DNA from: a bacterium
Lineage (GTDB): Bacteria > Bacillota_I > Bacilli_A > RF39 > UBA660
Direction of reading: 5' to 3'
DNA: 18,410 nt
Assembly: GCA_029007685.1 (NCBI GenBank)
Contig: JAQXIG010000010.1
Coordinates: 1 to 18,410 of the forward strand
Within the stretch, counting starts at the first letter, position 1. Every line of letters begins with the position of its first letter. The position numbers and the translations under genes are program-made. Shown piece by piece: positions 7,596 to 14,085 of the stretch. The notes beneath the pieces are model-generated. The model searched no databases. It saw nothing but the letters and a program-made list of their open reading frames with translations, and had not been told where the DNA came from.

Positions 7596-8475
7596 AATGT
7601 TTTTTAGAAATATCCGCGATGCTTTTAAAAGTGTATACCGTAACTTTTCATTATCATTAGCCTCTATTTCTTGTATCACTATTACTTTAGTAGTAGTAGC
7701 GATTGCCTTAATGGCATCTTTAAATATCGATCACTTTACAAAGAATATTAGAAAAGATGTTACGATCGTAGTCTTTGCTAAAGAAGAAGTTGAAAAAGAT
7801 AAAATAGGAGTGTTACAAGCTCGAATAGAACAATTAGATAATGTACATAGCGTGACCTATCGCTCCAACGATGAAGAAAAACAAAGAATTCAAGAAGCAT
7901 TTCCTGAATTAGAGACCATCTTCTCAAATTGGGAAGTAAATCATCTACTAGAGAGCTTTTTAGTAACAGTAGATAATCTAGAAGATATTGAAGAAACAGC
8001 CAACCAAATCGCTAGTTTTGAAGAAATAGAAACTGTAGATTATGGAGAAGTCTGGGTCAATAAATTAATGAGTGCCTTTGAAGCCGTTGAAAAAGTAACG
8101 GTTGCCTCAGTAATTGCCTTAATTATCGTAACTGTATTCTTGATTATTAACACCATTAAGTTAGCTATTTTCTCAAGAAAGCGAGAAATCTCGATCATGA
8201 GATTAGTAGGAGCAAGTAATTTCACCATTAAAATGCCATTCGTAGTCGAAGGAATGGTATTAGGTTTTATAGGTTCTATAATCCCGATTGCCTTTACATT
8301 ATATGGATATTTAGCACTATATAATCATTTTGAAGGACAATTGTTCTCATCATTATTGCAACTAATTAAACCAGAGCCTTTTATTTATGTAATAGCTCTA
8401 ATAGTACTTCTAATTGGCATGATCGTTGGCATGCTAGGAAGTTACAGAGCTGTTAAAAAGTATCTAAAAATATGA
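7576..8475 (+). CDS. ftsX: Cell division protein FtsX
   Basis: Membrane partner of FtsE with four transmembrane segments: about 27-50, 176-198, 225-246 and 268-288, counting from ATG 7576. Between the first two is the extracellular domain (about 51-175) that contacts the hydrolase in characterised systems. The cytoplasmic motif FSRKREISIMRLVGAS (199-214) is diagnostic of FtsX. The frame is open back to ATG 7558, but AAAGGA at 7566-7571 favours ATG 7576 or 7582 inside the end of ftsE. The 3' end overlaps the hydrolase start as ATGA, so all three genes are translationally coupled. Confidence 0.95.
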   Translation: MIMKLFRMFFRNIRDAFKSVYRNFSLSLASISCITITLVVVAIALMASLNIDHFTKNIRKDVTIVVFAKEEVEKDKIGVLQARIEQLDNVHSVTYRSNDEEKQRIQEAFPELETIFSNWEVNHLLESFLVTVDNLEDIEETANQIASFEEIETVDYGEVWVNKLMSAFEAVEKVTVASVIALIIVTVFLIINTIKLAIFSRKREISIMRLVGASNFTIKMPFVVEGMVLGFIGSIIPIAFTLYGYLALYNHFEGQLFSSLLQLIKPEPFIYVIALIVLLIGMIVGMLGSYRAVKKYLKI

Positions 8476-9671
8476 TGAAAAAAATAATAATAAGTATTCT
8501 GCTAATAGGAATTCTATGTTTACCAACGGCATATCCCAAGGCAGAAACATTAAAAGAATATAAAGACAAATTAAATCAATACATCGCAGAACAAAAAGCA
8601 AATAACAACAAGATAAACCAAACTGAAAATGCAATAAATTCGTCTAAAAAAGAAGTAGAAAATATTAAAGTAGAAATTCAAAAAATGACAACTGAAATAG
8701 AACAAATGCGAAAAGATATTATTGATTATAATAATGAAATCAAAGAAAAAGAAATTGAAGTAAAAGAAGTGTTTTTGTATTATCAGCTAAGTCAAAATGA
8801 AAATTTATATTTAGAATACGCTCTAGGAGCAGAAAATATTACGGAACTAATATATCGCTCTGCCATCATTGAGCAAATTGCTTCCTACAATAATAAAGTA
8901 ATCGATGATTTAAACAATAAAATCATACAAAATCAAAATAAAGAAGTAGAATTAAAAGAAAAAGAAGAAGTGATGACCAAAAGGCAAGAATCTTTAACTG
9001 CCAACATTACGGAATTAACAGGTGTAAAAGCCAGTTTAAATGAAAACTCTGTTTCGGTTGCCAAACAGATCGAAATTTATAAAGAAATCGTAGAAAGTTA
9101 TGAAAAACTGGGATGTAAAGATAATGATGTAATAGGAAAAGATTGTGCGGTAACTAGCAGTGTAGCCGGATGGTATCGACCTATCGACTCCGGCTATGTA
9201 ACCAGTGAATTTGGATATCGTTGGGGAAGTCTCCATCGGGCTGTAGATGTGTCAAATCGCAATCCATATAATACCAAAATTTATCCCGTAGCCAATGGTA
9301 CAATTGTAGCCAAATACAATGATTACTATGGAGCATTAACAATCGTGATGGAGCATAAAACATCAAACGGAAAATATTATTCATCGTTATATACGCATCT
9401 AAGTAAGTTCGCCCCCAATATTTATGTTGGAAAAACTGTAAAAACAACCGATTATCTTGGATATATGGGCGCAACAGGTTTTGCATACGGACCACATTTG
9501 CACCTAGAAATTGCACCTTGTAGATTATACAACCAATCGGACAAAAACTGTAGTACATGGAATAAATATGTGTCCTATGTGACGAATTTATATAATAATG
9601 GTAGTTTTAAAGGTCCAAGAGAACTGATTTATTTTCCGAATAGTAAGACATTCTTTAGTGGTAGAAGATAA
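8472..9671 (+). CDS. Secreted murein hydrolase activator/M23 (LytM) peptidase with coiled coil, EnvC-like
   Basis: Secreted cell-wall enzyme probably controlled by the FtsEX genes it overlaps. A signal peptide covers about 1-24 (KKIIISILLIGILCLPTAYP), a long Lys/Glu/Asn-rich coiled coil about 25-215, and the LytM domain about 232-350. Zinc ligands and catalytic residues appear intact: H255 and D259 in SLHRAVDVS, H309 in YTHL, H342 and H344 in GPHLHLEI. The usual HxGxD motif reads HRAVD, Ala for Gly. This differs from E. coli EnvC, whose LytM domain has lost its metal ligands, and from the CHAP (PcsB) or NlpC/P60 (CwlO) partners in other Firmicutes. Four Cys residues (C215, C225, C350, C360) could form disulfides. 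A terminator follows at the stop codon. Confidence 0.9.
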   Translation: MMKKIIISILLIGILCLPTAYPKAETLKEYKDKLNQYIAEQKANNNKINQTENAINSSKKEVENIKVEIQKMTTEIEQMRKDIIDYNNEIKEKEIEVKEVFLYYQLSQNENLYLEYALGAENITELIYRSAIIEQIASYNNKVIDDLNNKIIQNQNKEVELKEKEEVMTKRQESLTANITELTGVKASLNENSVSVAKQIEIYKEIVESYEKLGCKDNDVIGKDCAVTSSVAGWYRPIDSGYVTSEFGYRWGSLHRAVDVSNRNPYNTKIYPVANGTIVAKYNDYYGALTIVMEHKTSNGKYYSSLYTHLSKFAPNIYVGKTVKTTDYLGYMGATGFAYGPHLHLEIAPCRLYNQSDKNCSTWNKYVSYVTNLYNNGSFKGPRELIYFPNSKTFFSGRR

Positions 9672-9692
9672 GACTAGAAATAGTCTTTTTCT
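9670..9692 (+). terminator. Rho-independent terminator of the ftsEX operon
   Basis: AAGACTA and TAGTCTT form a 7-bp stem with a GAAA tetraloop, followed by TTTCT. It begins within the stop codon of the M23 gene. Confidence 0.75.
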
Positions 9693-9693
9693 A

Positions 9694-9723
9694 TTGTAAT
9701 ACGTAATGAAATAATTATATAAT
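9694..9723 (+). promoter_or_regulatory. Sigma-A-like promoter of the 9748 gene
   Basis: TTGTAA (9694-9699), an 18-base spacer and TATAAT (9718-9723). AGGGGG at 9733-9738 then lies 9 bases before ATG 9748. Confidence 0.75.
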
Positions 9724-9747
9724 GAAAACAAAAGGGGGATTTAGAAA

Positions 9748-10896
9748 ATGCAAAAAGAATTAATGTTTGCCAAAAAAAAATTTGAGTTCAAAGAAAAAGT
9801 AGGAAAAAAATTAATTTATCAAACTCAAGAAGATAATGATATTACGTTAGAAATATATAAAATAGATAATATAATCAGAAAAATTTATTGGATAGAAGAA
9901 CAGGAGATTCACAAAAAAATACAACTAAAAATAACCAATAAAAATGAATTGGAAGTATCAGTAAGGTATAAAAACTTAGAAACGGTAGTAATTGATCAAG
10001 AAGCACATCATAATATAAGAGTACTTTATAACGCCACTTACCATCAAGATGGTAATTTAAAAGAAAAAGGAATATCTTTATGTTCCAAGAAAAAAGTACC
10101 AAGTCAGTATCTAAATAAAGTATTAGGAGTAGAATCCAATCAATTTTATCATAAAAAAGAAATAATAGAAATAGAAACAGAGTACTTGAAAAATTTTGAA
10201 ACAGACTGTGATAAAATAGTAGAAGCTTTTCGAAACTATAGTAGAGATGAACAGCCAAAGAAGTCTCCAATTACGGAAAAATCAACAGTATCACAAGAAG
10301 AATCAGCTCGAGATATTATTATCTCAACTGTTATCAAACTAGAGCAAATATATATATATGATCGAATTTATGAACTAGAAGAATATAGTCATCATAGATT
10401 AACTTATACGAATGAACAGGATGATTTACAGAAATTAGAAATAAAACTTAATGATACTCAGCAAAAGATAACCGAATTAACATTTACTAGTTTTTATCAA
10501 GAAAAAAAGAAGGGAAAATTCAAAGAGGGGACGAGAATAAAATTAATACCAATATCAGATCACGAAGTGAAAGGTCTGTTGTCAATAAATAAAAAAGAAA
10601 CCTTAAAAATCAATAATAACGAAACAGACAAAGTAAAAATTAGTGGCAGTGCGAACTATGATTACCAAACTAATCTACTAGAAACAAACTTAAATATTAA
10701 ATTAAAAAATGGCAATCTAAAAATATGTAGTACCCCTATAGTATTTAGATTTAAAAATGAACAAGGAGAATATGTTGTGGAGTCAATGAGCTACATCAAT
10801 TTCTGCAGTTTACTAAGAATGTCACCGTTTATGATGAATCACTTAGAAGAAAAATTATGGCAAAAAATATACTTTATAATAAAGAGAAAAATTTGA
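9748..10896 (+). CDS. Hypothetical protein, 382 residues
   Basis: Not recognised. It has no signal peptide and no clear membrane span, so it is probably cytoplasmic. The first half (about 1-170) alternates short charged strands, is rich in Lys, Glu and Ile, and includes LEVSVRYKNLETVVIDQEAH. A polar linker follows at 165-185 (DEQPKKSPITEKSTVSQEES), then a second beta-rich half (about 188-382) with a repeated strand-turn pattern around SGSANYDYQTNLLETNLNIK. Two-domain, mostly beta architecture is my reading, not a homology result. Own promoter and Shine-Dalgarno and terminators on the upstream side make it a separate transcription unit. Base composition matches the neighbours, so nothing suggests recent transfer. 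Confidence 0.78.
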   Translation: MQKELMFAKKKFEFKEKVGKKLIYQTQEDNDITLEIYKIDNIIRKIYWIEEQEIHKKIQLKITNKNELEVSVRYKNLETVVIDQEAHHNIRVLYNATYHQDGNLKEKGISLCSKKKVPSQYLNKVLGVESNQFYHKKEIIEIETEYLKNFETDCDKIVEAFRNYSRDEQPKKSPITEKSTVSQEESARDIIISTVIKLEQIYIYDRIYELEEYSHHRLTYTNEQDDLQKLEIKLNDTQQKITELTFTSFYQEKKKGKFKEGTRIKLIPISDHEVKGLLSINKKETLKINNNETDKVKISGSANYDYQTNLLETNLNIKLKNGNLKICSTPIVFRFKNEQGEYVVESMSYINFCSLLRMSPFMMNHLEEKLWQKIYFIIKRKI

Positions 10897-10999
10897 TTTT
10901 GCTTTTTGTTTATTAGAATTTTTTCTTTAAAAAGAACGAAAAGGAATGAGCTATTAGCCTGCTCATAAAAGAAACTACATAAACTATGAATTAAAAATA

Positions 11000-11028
11000 T
11001 GGACAAAAAGACCCAACTGTAATATAAT
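11000..11028 (+). promoter_or_regulatory. Strong sigma-A-like promoter of the DUF3419 gene
   Basis: TGGACA (11000-11005, one mismatch to TTGACA), a 17-base spacer and TATAAT (11023-11028). AGGGGGAG (11042-11049) then precedes ATG 11055. Confidence 0.82.
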
Positions 11029-11054
11029 CTATTTCATGAAAAGGGGGAGAATTC

Positions 11055-11966
11055 ATGAATAAGATCGCCCAGAAAGTTTACCACATTTTAAACACAGAAG
11101 GTTCGTTATCTAATGAGTTTGGTGAGCTTTCTAAAATCTATTTAATGACTACTGAAAACATTAAAGGATTCTTAAAAGATTATTGCTTAGAAGATAAAGA
11201 TATATTAACGGTAGCCAGTAGTGGTGATCAAATGTTAAATGCGTATTTAATGGGAGCTAAAAATGTTACTTGTTTTGATATAAATCCACTAGCTTTTTAT
11301 CAAGTAAAACTAAAAAAGGCTGCTATTTGCACTTTAAAATATGAAGAATTTTTAGAATTCTTCTTTCCGCGATTAGTAACCACCTCACATAACCATTTTT
11401 TAGGATATCAGTTATTTCGCAAAATAATCCCTATGCTAGATCAAGAGACAGCAGAATTTTGGACTTATCTATATGATCATAGTAGTCATGTTACAGATTT
11501 TTATCATAGAATTTATTATCGATTTCAGCCGACATTAGAAAAAATGCAAAAGATGAATTCTTATTTAGATAAAGAAAACTATCAAAAATTAGCTTCAATT
11601 TTACCGCAAAAAGAAATTTCCTTTATTCAGAGTGATATTACATCATTACATAAAAACTTAGATCATAGCTATGATATGATGTTATTTTCTAATATTAGTG
11701 ATAAGATTGAAAAGATTTGGTCTCACGATGAACTCAAAAAATTTAAAAGGCTGATTCACTCTTTAAGCAAAAGATTAAATAAAAATGGGGTCATTCAAGT
11801 TGGATACATTTATGATTATTACTTTTCCAACTCAACAGCATTATTTAGACAACATAGTCAAAGACAAGCGGTATTCATACCAACAGAGTTTCATACGACA
11901 TTTGTCGAATCTTATCGTTTTAACTCGGAAAGTGATGCTATCATTACATTTCAAAAGAAAAGATAA
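11055..11966 (+). CDS. DUF3419 / BtaA-like SAM-dependent transferase
   Basis: A 303-residue class I SAM-binding protein of the DUF3419 family. Characterised members (BtaA) move the 3-amino-3-carboxypropyl group of S-adenosylmethionine to diacylglycerol in betaine-lipid synthesis. The SAM site is clear: ILTVASSGDQMLNAYLMGAK (50-69) followed by VTCFDINPLAFYQVKLKKAA (71-90), where SSGDQ and FDINP are hallmark residues. A later strand, YDMMLFSNISDKIEKIW, resembles the motif IV/V region. No BtaB-like N-methyltransferase is adjacent, so betaine lipid itself is not implied; family members in Firmicutes are mostly uncharacterised. It has a strong own promoter and Shine-Dalgarno. Downstream is a stretch that looks like a decayed gene. 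Confidence 0.85.
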   Translation: MNKIAQKVYHILNTEGSLSNEFGELSKIYLMTTENIKGFLKDYCLEDKDILTVASSGDQMLNAYLMGAKNVTCFDINPLAFYQVKLKKAAICTLKYEEFLEFFFPRLVTTSHNHFLGYQLFRKIIPMLDQETAEFWTYLYDHSSHVTDFYHRIYYRFQPTLEKMQKMNSYLDKENYQKLASILPQKEISFIQSDITSLHKNLDHSYDMMLFSNISDKIEKIWSHDELKKFKRLIHSLSKRLNKNGVIQVGYIYDYYFSNSTALFRQHSQRQAVFIPTEFHTTFVESYRFNSESDAIITFQKKR

Positions 11967-11979
11967 AAATGAAGTTAAC

Positions 11980-12456
11980 ATGAAATATTCTGAATTAACG
12001 ATTGATAAAGCGATGAAAAAACGATTATTTATAATTGGAACCTAGAGAGAATTAGAAATCATAAAAAGAAAATAATTCACTGATTAAAAACAACTATTAA
12101 AAAAGAATAGTCAAGAACTAACAGAGAACGAAAATATTCTCTATTTTAACCAAAAAGGTTATCGACTCCATAAAAAACGATAGATCAAAGATCATAGAAT
12201 ACGAAAAATAATTATTTGCTATTGATAGCTATGATAACCCCCAATTATCATTTATTAAACTGACAAATCAAGACTAGTAGAAATGCTCTATGATTTCTTT
12301 AATTGGTTACCTATCAAAAAGATACACCATTTTTGATTTTTGGAGATACCAATCATGATTTTTTAACTAAATTACAAGGAAATTTATTTGCCTTTCTCCC
12401 CATAGAATATTGAAAAGAATTCAGAAAATCAATGATTTCAAAAAATAACAAATAAA
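11980..12456 (+). pseudogene. Probable decayed gene of unknown function
   Basis: This stretch has no intact ORF but reads like a degraded coding region. A possible start (MKYSELTIDKAMKKRLFIIG) at 11980 runs to TAG at 12043-12045. In the same frame, coding-like text continues past further stops, for example KQLLKKNSQELTENENILYF and NQKGYRLHKK. Near 12275-12345 another frame reads LVEMLYDFFNWLPIKK and then, one base shifted, PFLIFGDTNHDFLTKLQGNL followed by FAFLPIEY and a TGA. Several stops and at least one frameshift would be needed, so the gene is dead if it existed. I cannot name the family; FGDTNHD faintly recalls a HAD motif IV, but that is weak. The promoter of the next gene begins at 12460. 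Confidence 0.4.
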
Positions 12457-12459
12457 TGA

Positions 12460-12488
12460 TTGTCAAACAAAAAATACTTTGATAAAAT
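12460..12488 (+). promoter_or_regulatory. Sigma-A-like promoter of the DUF4234 gene
   Basis: TTGTCA (12460-12465), a 17-base spacer and TAAAAT (12483-12488). AAAGGAG at 12504-12510 then lies 8 bases before ATG 12519. Confidence 0.75.
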
Positions 12489-12518
12489 AAAAATACAATA
12501 TGTAAAGGAGTGATTATA

Positions 12519-12890
12519 ATGATTAGAGAAAAGAATATCGTAGTAGCAATTATTTTATCTTTTGTAACTTGTGGTATTTATGCAATCATTTGGTTTATTA
12601 ATATGACAGATGATATGAGATATGCCAGTGGTGATCAAACATTAGAAGGAGGAAAAGAGTTCCTGCTCACGTTATTGACTTGTGGTATCTATGGCTATTA
12701 TTGGGCTTATAAAATGGGAAAAGCTCAAGTGCAAGCCCAAGCAAAACATGGTATTCCAACGTCAGATAATTCGGTATTATATATAATTTTACAATTTTTT
12801 GGTTTAGCAATTGTGAACTACTGTTTGATTCAAAGTGAATTAAATAAAATGGCAACACCAAACCAATCAAATCAAAATATGGGAGTATAA
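12519..12890 (+). CDS. DUF4234-domain small membrane protein
   Basis: A 123-residue membrane protein with the repeated signature of DUF4234: TCGIYAIIWFINMTDDM (17-33) and TCGIYGYYWAYKMGKAQ (54-70), each a hydrophobic hairpin ending in an aromatic and basic run. A third hydrophobic segment lies at about 86-105, followed by a polar Asn/Gln tail. Function of the family is not known. The start is ATG 12519, because the Shine-Dalgarno AAAGGAG overlaps the upstream in-frame GTG at 12510 and would be wrongly placed for it. It is followed by a terminator and then by a DUF2752 gene. Confidence 0.85.
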   Translation: MIREKNIVVAIILSFVTCGIYAIIWFINMTDDMRYASGDQTLEGGKEFLLTLLTCGIYGYYWAYKMGKAQVQAQAKHGIPTSDNSVLYIILQFFGLAIVNYCLIQSELNKMATPNQSNQNMGV

Positions 12891-12914
12891 AAAAGAAGTG
12901 AAATTCTTTTTTTG
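12889..12914 (+). terminator. Rho-independent terminator after the DUF4234 gene
   Basis: AAAAAAGAA (12889-12897) pairs with TTCTTTTTT (12904-12912) over a 6-base loop, ending in a T-run. The stem is mostly A-T, so read-through into the next gene is possible. Its T-rich 3' arm lies directly before the -10 of the next gene. Confidence 0.65.
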
Positions 12915-12916
12915 TT

Positions 12917-12922
12917 TATAAT
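12917..12922 (+). promoter_or_regulatory. -10 box placed for a leaderless DUF2752 transcript
   Basis: A perfect TATAAT ends five bases before ATG 12928. Transcription starting at the usual distance would begin at or next to the A of the ATG. No -35 is recognisable and no Shine-Dalgarno fits between the two. Confidence 0.5.
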
Positions 12923-12927
12923 GAAAT

Positions 12928-13332
12928 ATGAAAAAAAGAATCGTTATTTTAACAATTGCGATCTTAACAATTGTGGCTTTAGTAAATGTCTATTACTTTG
13001 TATTCATCAAAAATAAAATAGTAGTTCCATGTCTATTTCATGAAATTACAGGATTTTACTGCCCTGGTTGTGGAGTAACTAGAATGATGTTTTCTCTAAT
13101 AAATTTAGATTTTTATCAAGCCTTTAGATACAATCAATTATTATTCATATCATTACCTTTTATAATGGTATGCATAATAGATAAAATAGTAAAATGGCTA
13201 GTTGGAAATCCTAATTATTTACATGATAAAATAAACGATAAAGTATGGATAACATTGTTGCTTATAACAGTATTATTTGGTATATTAAGAAACATTTCGA
13301 TATTTGATTACTTAATTCCTACTACTATTTAG
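12928..13332 (+). CDS. DUF2752-domain membrane protein
   Basis: A 134-residue membrane protein with the family hallmark CPGCGVTRMM (45-54), where C45, C48 and R52 are the conserved residues, followed by the AFRYNQ (65-70) motif. Hydrophobic segments lie at about 5-27, 70-90 and 105-122. Function of the family is unknown; the Cys pair suggests metal or redox chemistry, which is inference. The start is forced: an in-frame TGA lies at 12922-12924, so ATG 12928 is the first possible codon, and it has no ribosome binding site. DUF2752 and DUF4234 genes side by side suggests they work together. The gene is followed by 50 bases and then a receiver-like gene. Confidence 0.85.
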   Translation: MKKRIVILTIAILTIVALVNVYYFVFIKNKIVVPCLFHEITGFYCPGCGVTRMMFSLINLDFYQAFRYNQLLFISLPFIMVCIIDKIVKWLVGNPNYLHDKINDKVWITLLLITVLFGILRNISIFDYLIPTTI

Positions 13333-13382
13333 TCAATATGATAAGATACAATGAACTAAAAAATAAGTAGGAGGTGAAAATA

Positions 13383-14039
13383 ATGCATAAAAACAGTCTT
13401 CTACTTAGTATAATAATCTTGATAACATTAATAGTAATAAATTACTATATCAAGAAAAGATATAGAAAACAACAAGAACAAGTACAATGGAAGTTAGAAC
13501 AGGAAAAGAAAGAAAAAGAGAGAAAAGCCAAAAGTGATAAACGAAAAAGAAAAAAAGAGCAAGTAGAATGGAATCAAAAAATACAAGAATCAATAAAAAA
13601 AGAAAAAATTTTAAATTCCTATATCCCAAATAAAAAACTGAAAGTCTTAGTTGGTGATTACTATCAAGACAGTGCAACTAACACGAATTCAATCCTAAAA
13701 AGTGTTGGCATCGAAACAGAATTTGTCCCTAACGAAAAAGGTATCATTGAAAAAATACAAAACCAAGAGCATTTTGATTTAATCATCACTAACAGTATTT
13801 ATAAAAATGGCGGTAGTGGGATTCATGTTTTAATAGAATTAAAAGAACACTTACAATGTAACATTCCAATTATAGTATTAACCGTAAATCAAAATGCAAG
13901 AGACTATTATGTAAATAAATTAGGTTTTACTGAATATTTATCAAAGCCATTAACTCTTAGAAAATTGATTAAAGTGCTACCCAAAGTAATACCTGGTCTA
14001 AAGTTTAAAAAAGAAAAAAGCAATGATACTCAATATTAA
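13383..14039 (+). CDS. Membrane-anchored receiver-like (pseudo-receiver) protein
   Basis: A 218-residue protein in three parts. One transmembrane segment (about 5-22, SLLLSIIILITLIVINYY) is followed by a highly charged Lys/Glu/Gln coiled region (about 23-80) and a C-terminal response-regulator receiver fold (about 85-205). The receiver shows LKVLVGDYYQD (acidic D92), the core strand DLIITNSIY with Asn (N137) where the phospho-acceptor Asp belongs, the switch Thr T167 in IIVLT and the conserved Lys K188 in YLSKPL. It therefore probably cannot be phosphorylated in the normal way. No output domain follows. AGGAGGTGA at 13369-13377 supports ATG 13383 over the in-frame GTG at 13374, which lies inside the Shine-Dalgarno. 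The fold call is confident; the function is unknown. Confidence 0.8.
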   Translation: MHKNSLLLSIIILITLIVINYYIKKRYRKQQEQVQWKLEQEKKEKERKAKSDKRKRKKEQVEWNQKIQESIKKEKILNSYIPNKKLKVLVGDYYQDSATNTNSILKSVGIETEFVPNEKGIIEKIQNQEHFDLIITNSIYKNGGSGIHVLIELKEHLQCNIPIIVLTVNQNARDYYVNKLGFTEYLSKPLTLRKLIKVLPKVIPGLKFKKEKSNDTQY

Positions 14040-14055
14040 GTATGATTGCTTTTTT
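14014..14055. terminator. Bidirectional terminator between convergent genes
   Basis: AAAAAAGCAATGATACT (14014-14030) pairs with AGTATGATTGCTTTTTT (14039-14055) with one mismatch and an 8-base loop. The A-run on one side and T-run on the other suit both strands. It overlaps the stop of the receiver-like gene, and the minus-strand gene ends at 14086. Confidence 0.8.
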
Positions 14056-14085
14056 GGATGAAAATAACAGAAAATAACAATGATC

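Noticed and set aside
9181..9558. Minus-strand ORF of 125 residues
   Set aside because: Antisense to the catalytic domain of the M23 peptidase, which has clear motifs.
9875..10270. Minus-strand ORF of 131 residues, Leu/Phe-rich and membrane-like
   Set aside because: Antisense of a Lys/Glu-rich gene with a good promoter and Shine-Dalgarno. Hydrophobic antisense frames are expected in such A-rich DNA.
10946..10966. Hairpin ATGAGC...GCTCAT between two genes
   Set aside because: It has a 9-base loop and no T-run on the plus strand, so it cannot be called a plus-strand terminator. On the minus strand it is followed by T-rich DNA, but there is no minus-strand gene to terminate.
11785..12045. Plus-strand ORF of 86 residues
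   Set aside because: Mostly an out-of-frame reading of the 3' end of the DUF3419 gene. Only its last 22 codons (from ATG 11980) are kept, as part of the decayed gene.
12510..12518. GTG 12510 as start of the DUF4234 gene
   Set aside because: It lies within the Shine-Dalgarno AAAGGAG; ATG 12519 has correct spacing. The same reasoning rejects GTG 13374 for the receiver-like gene.
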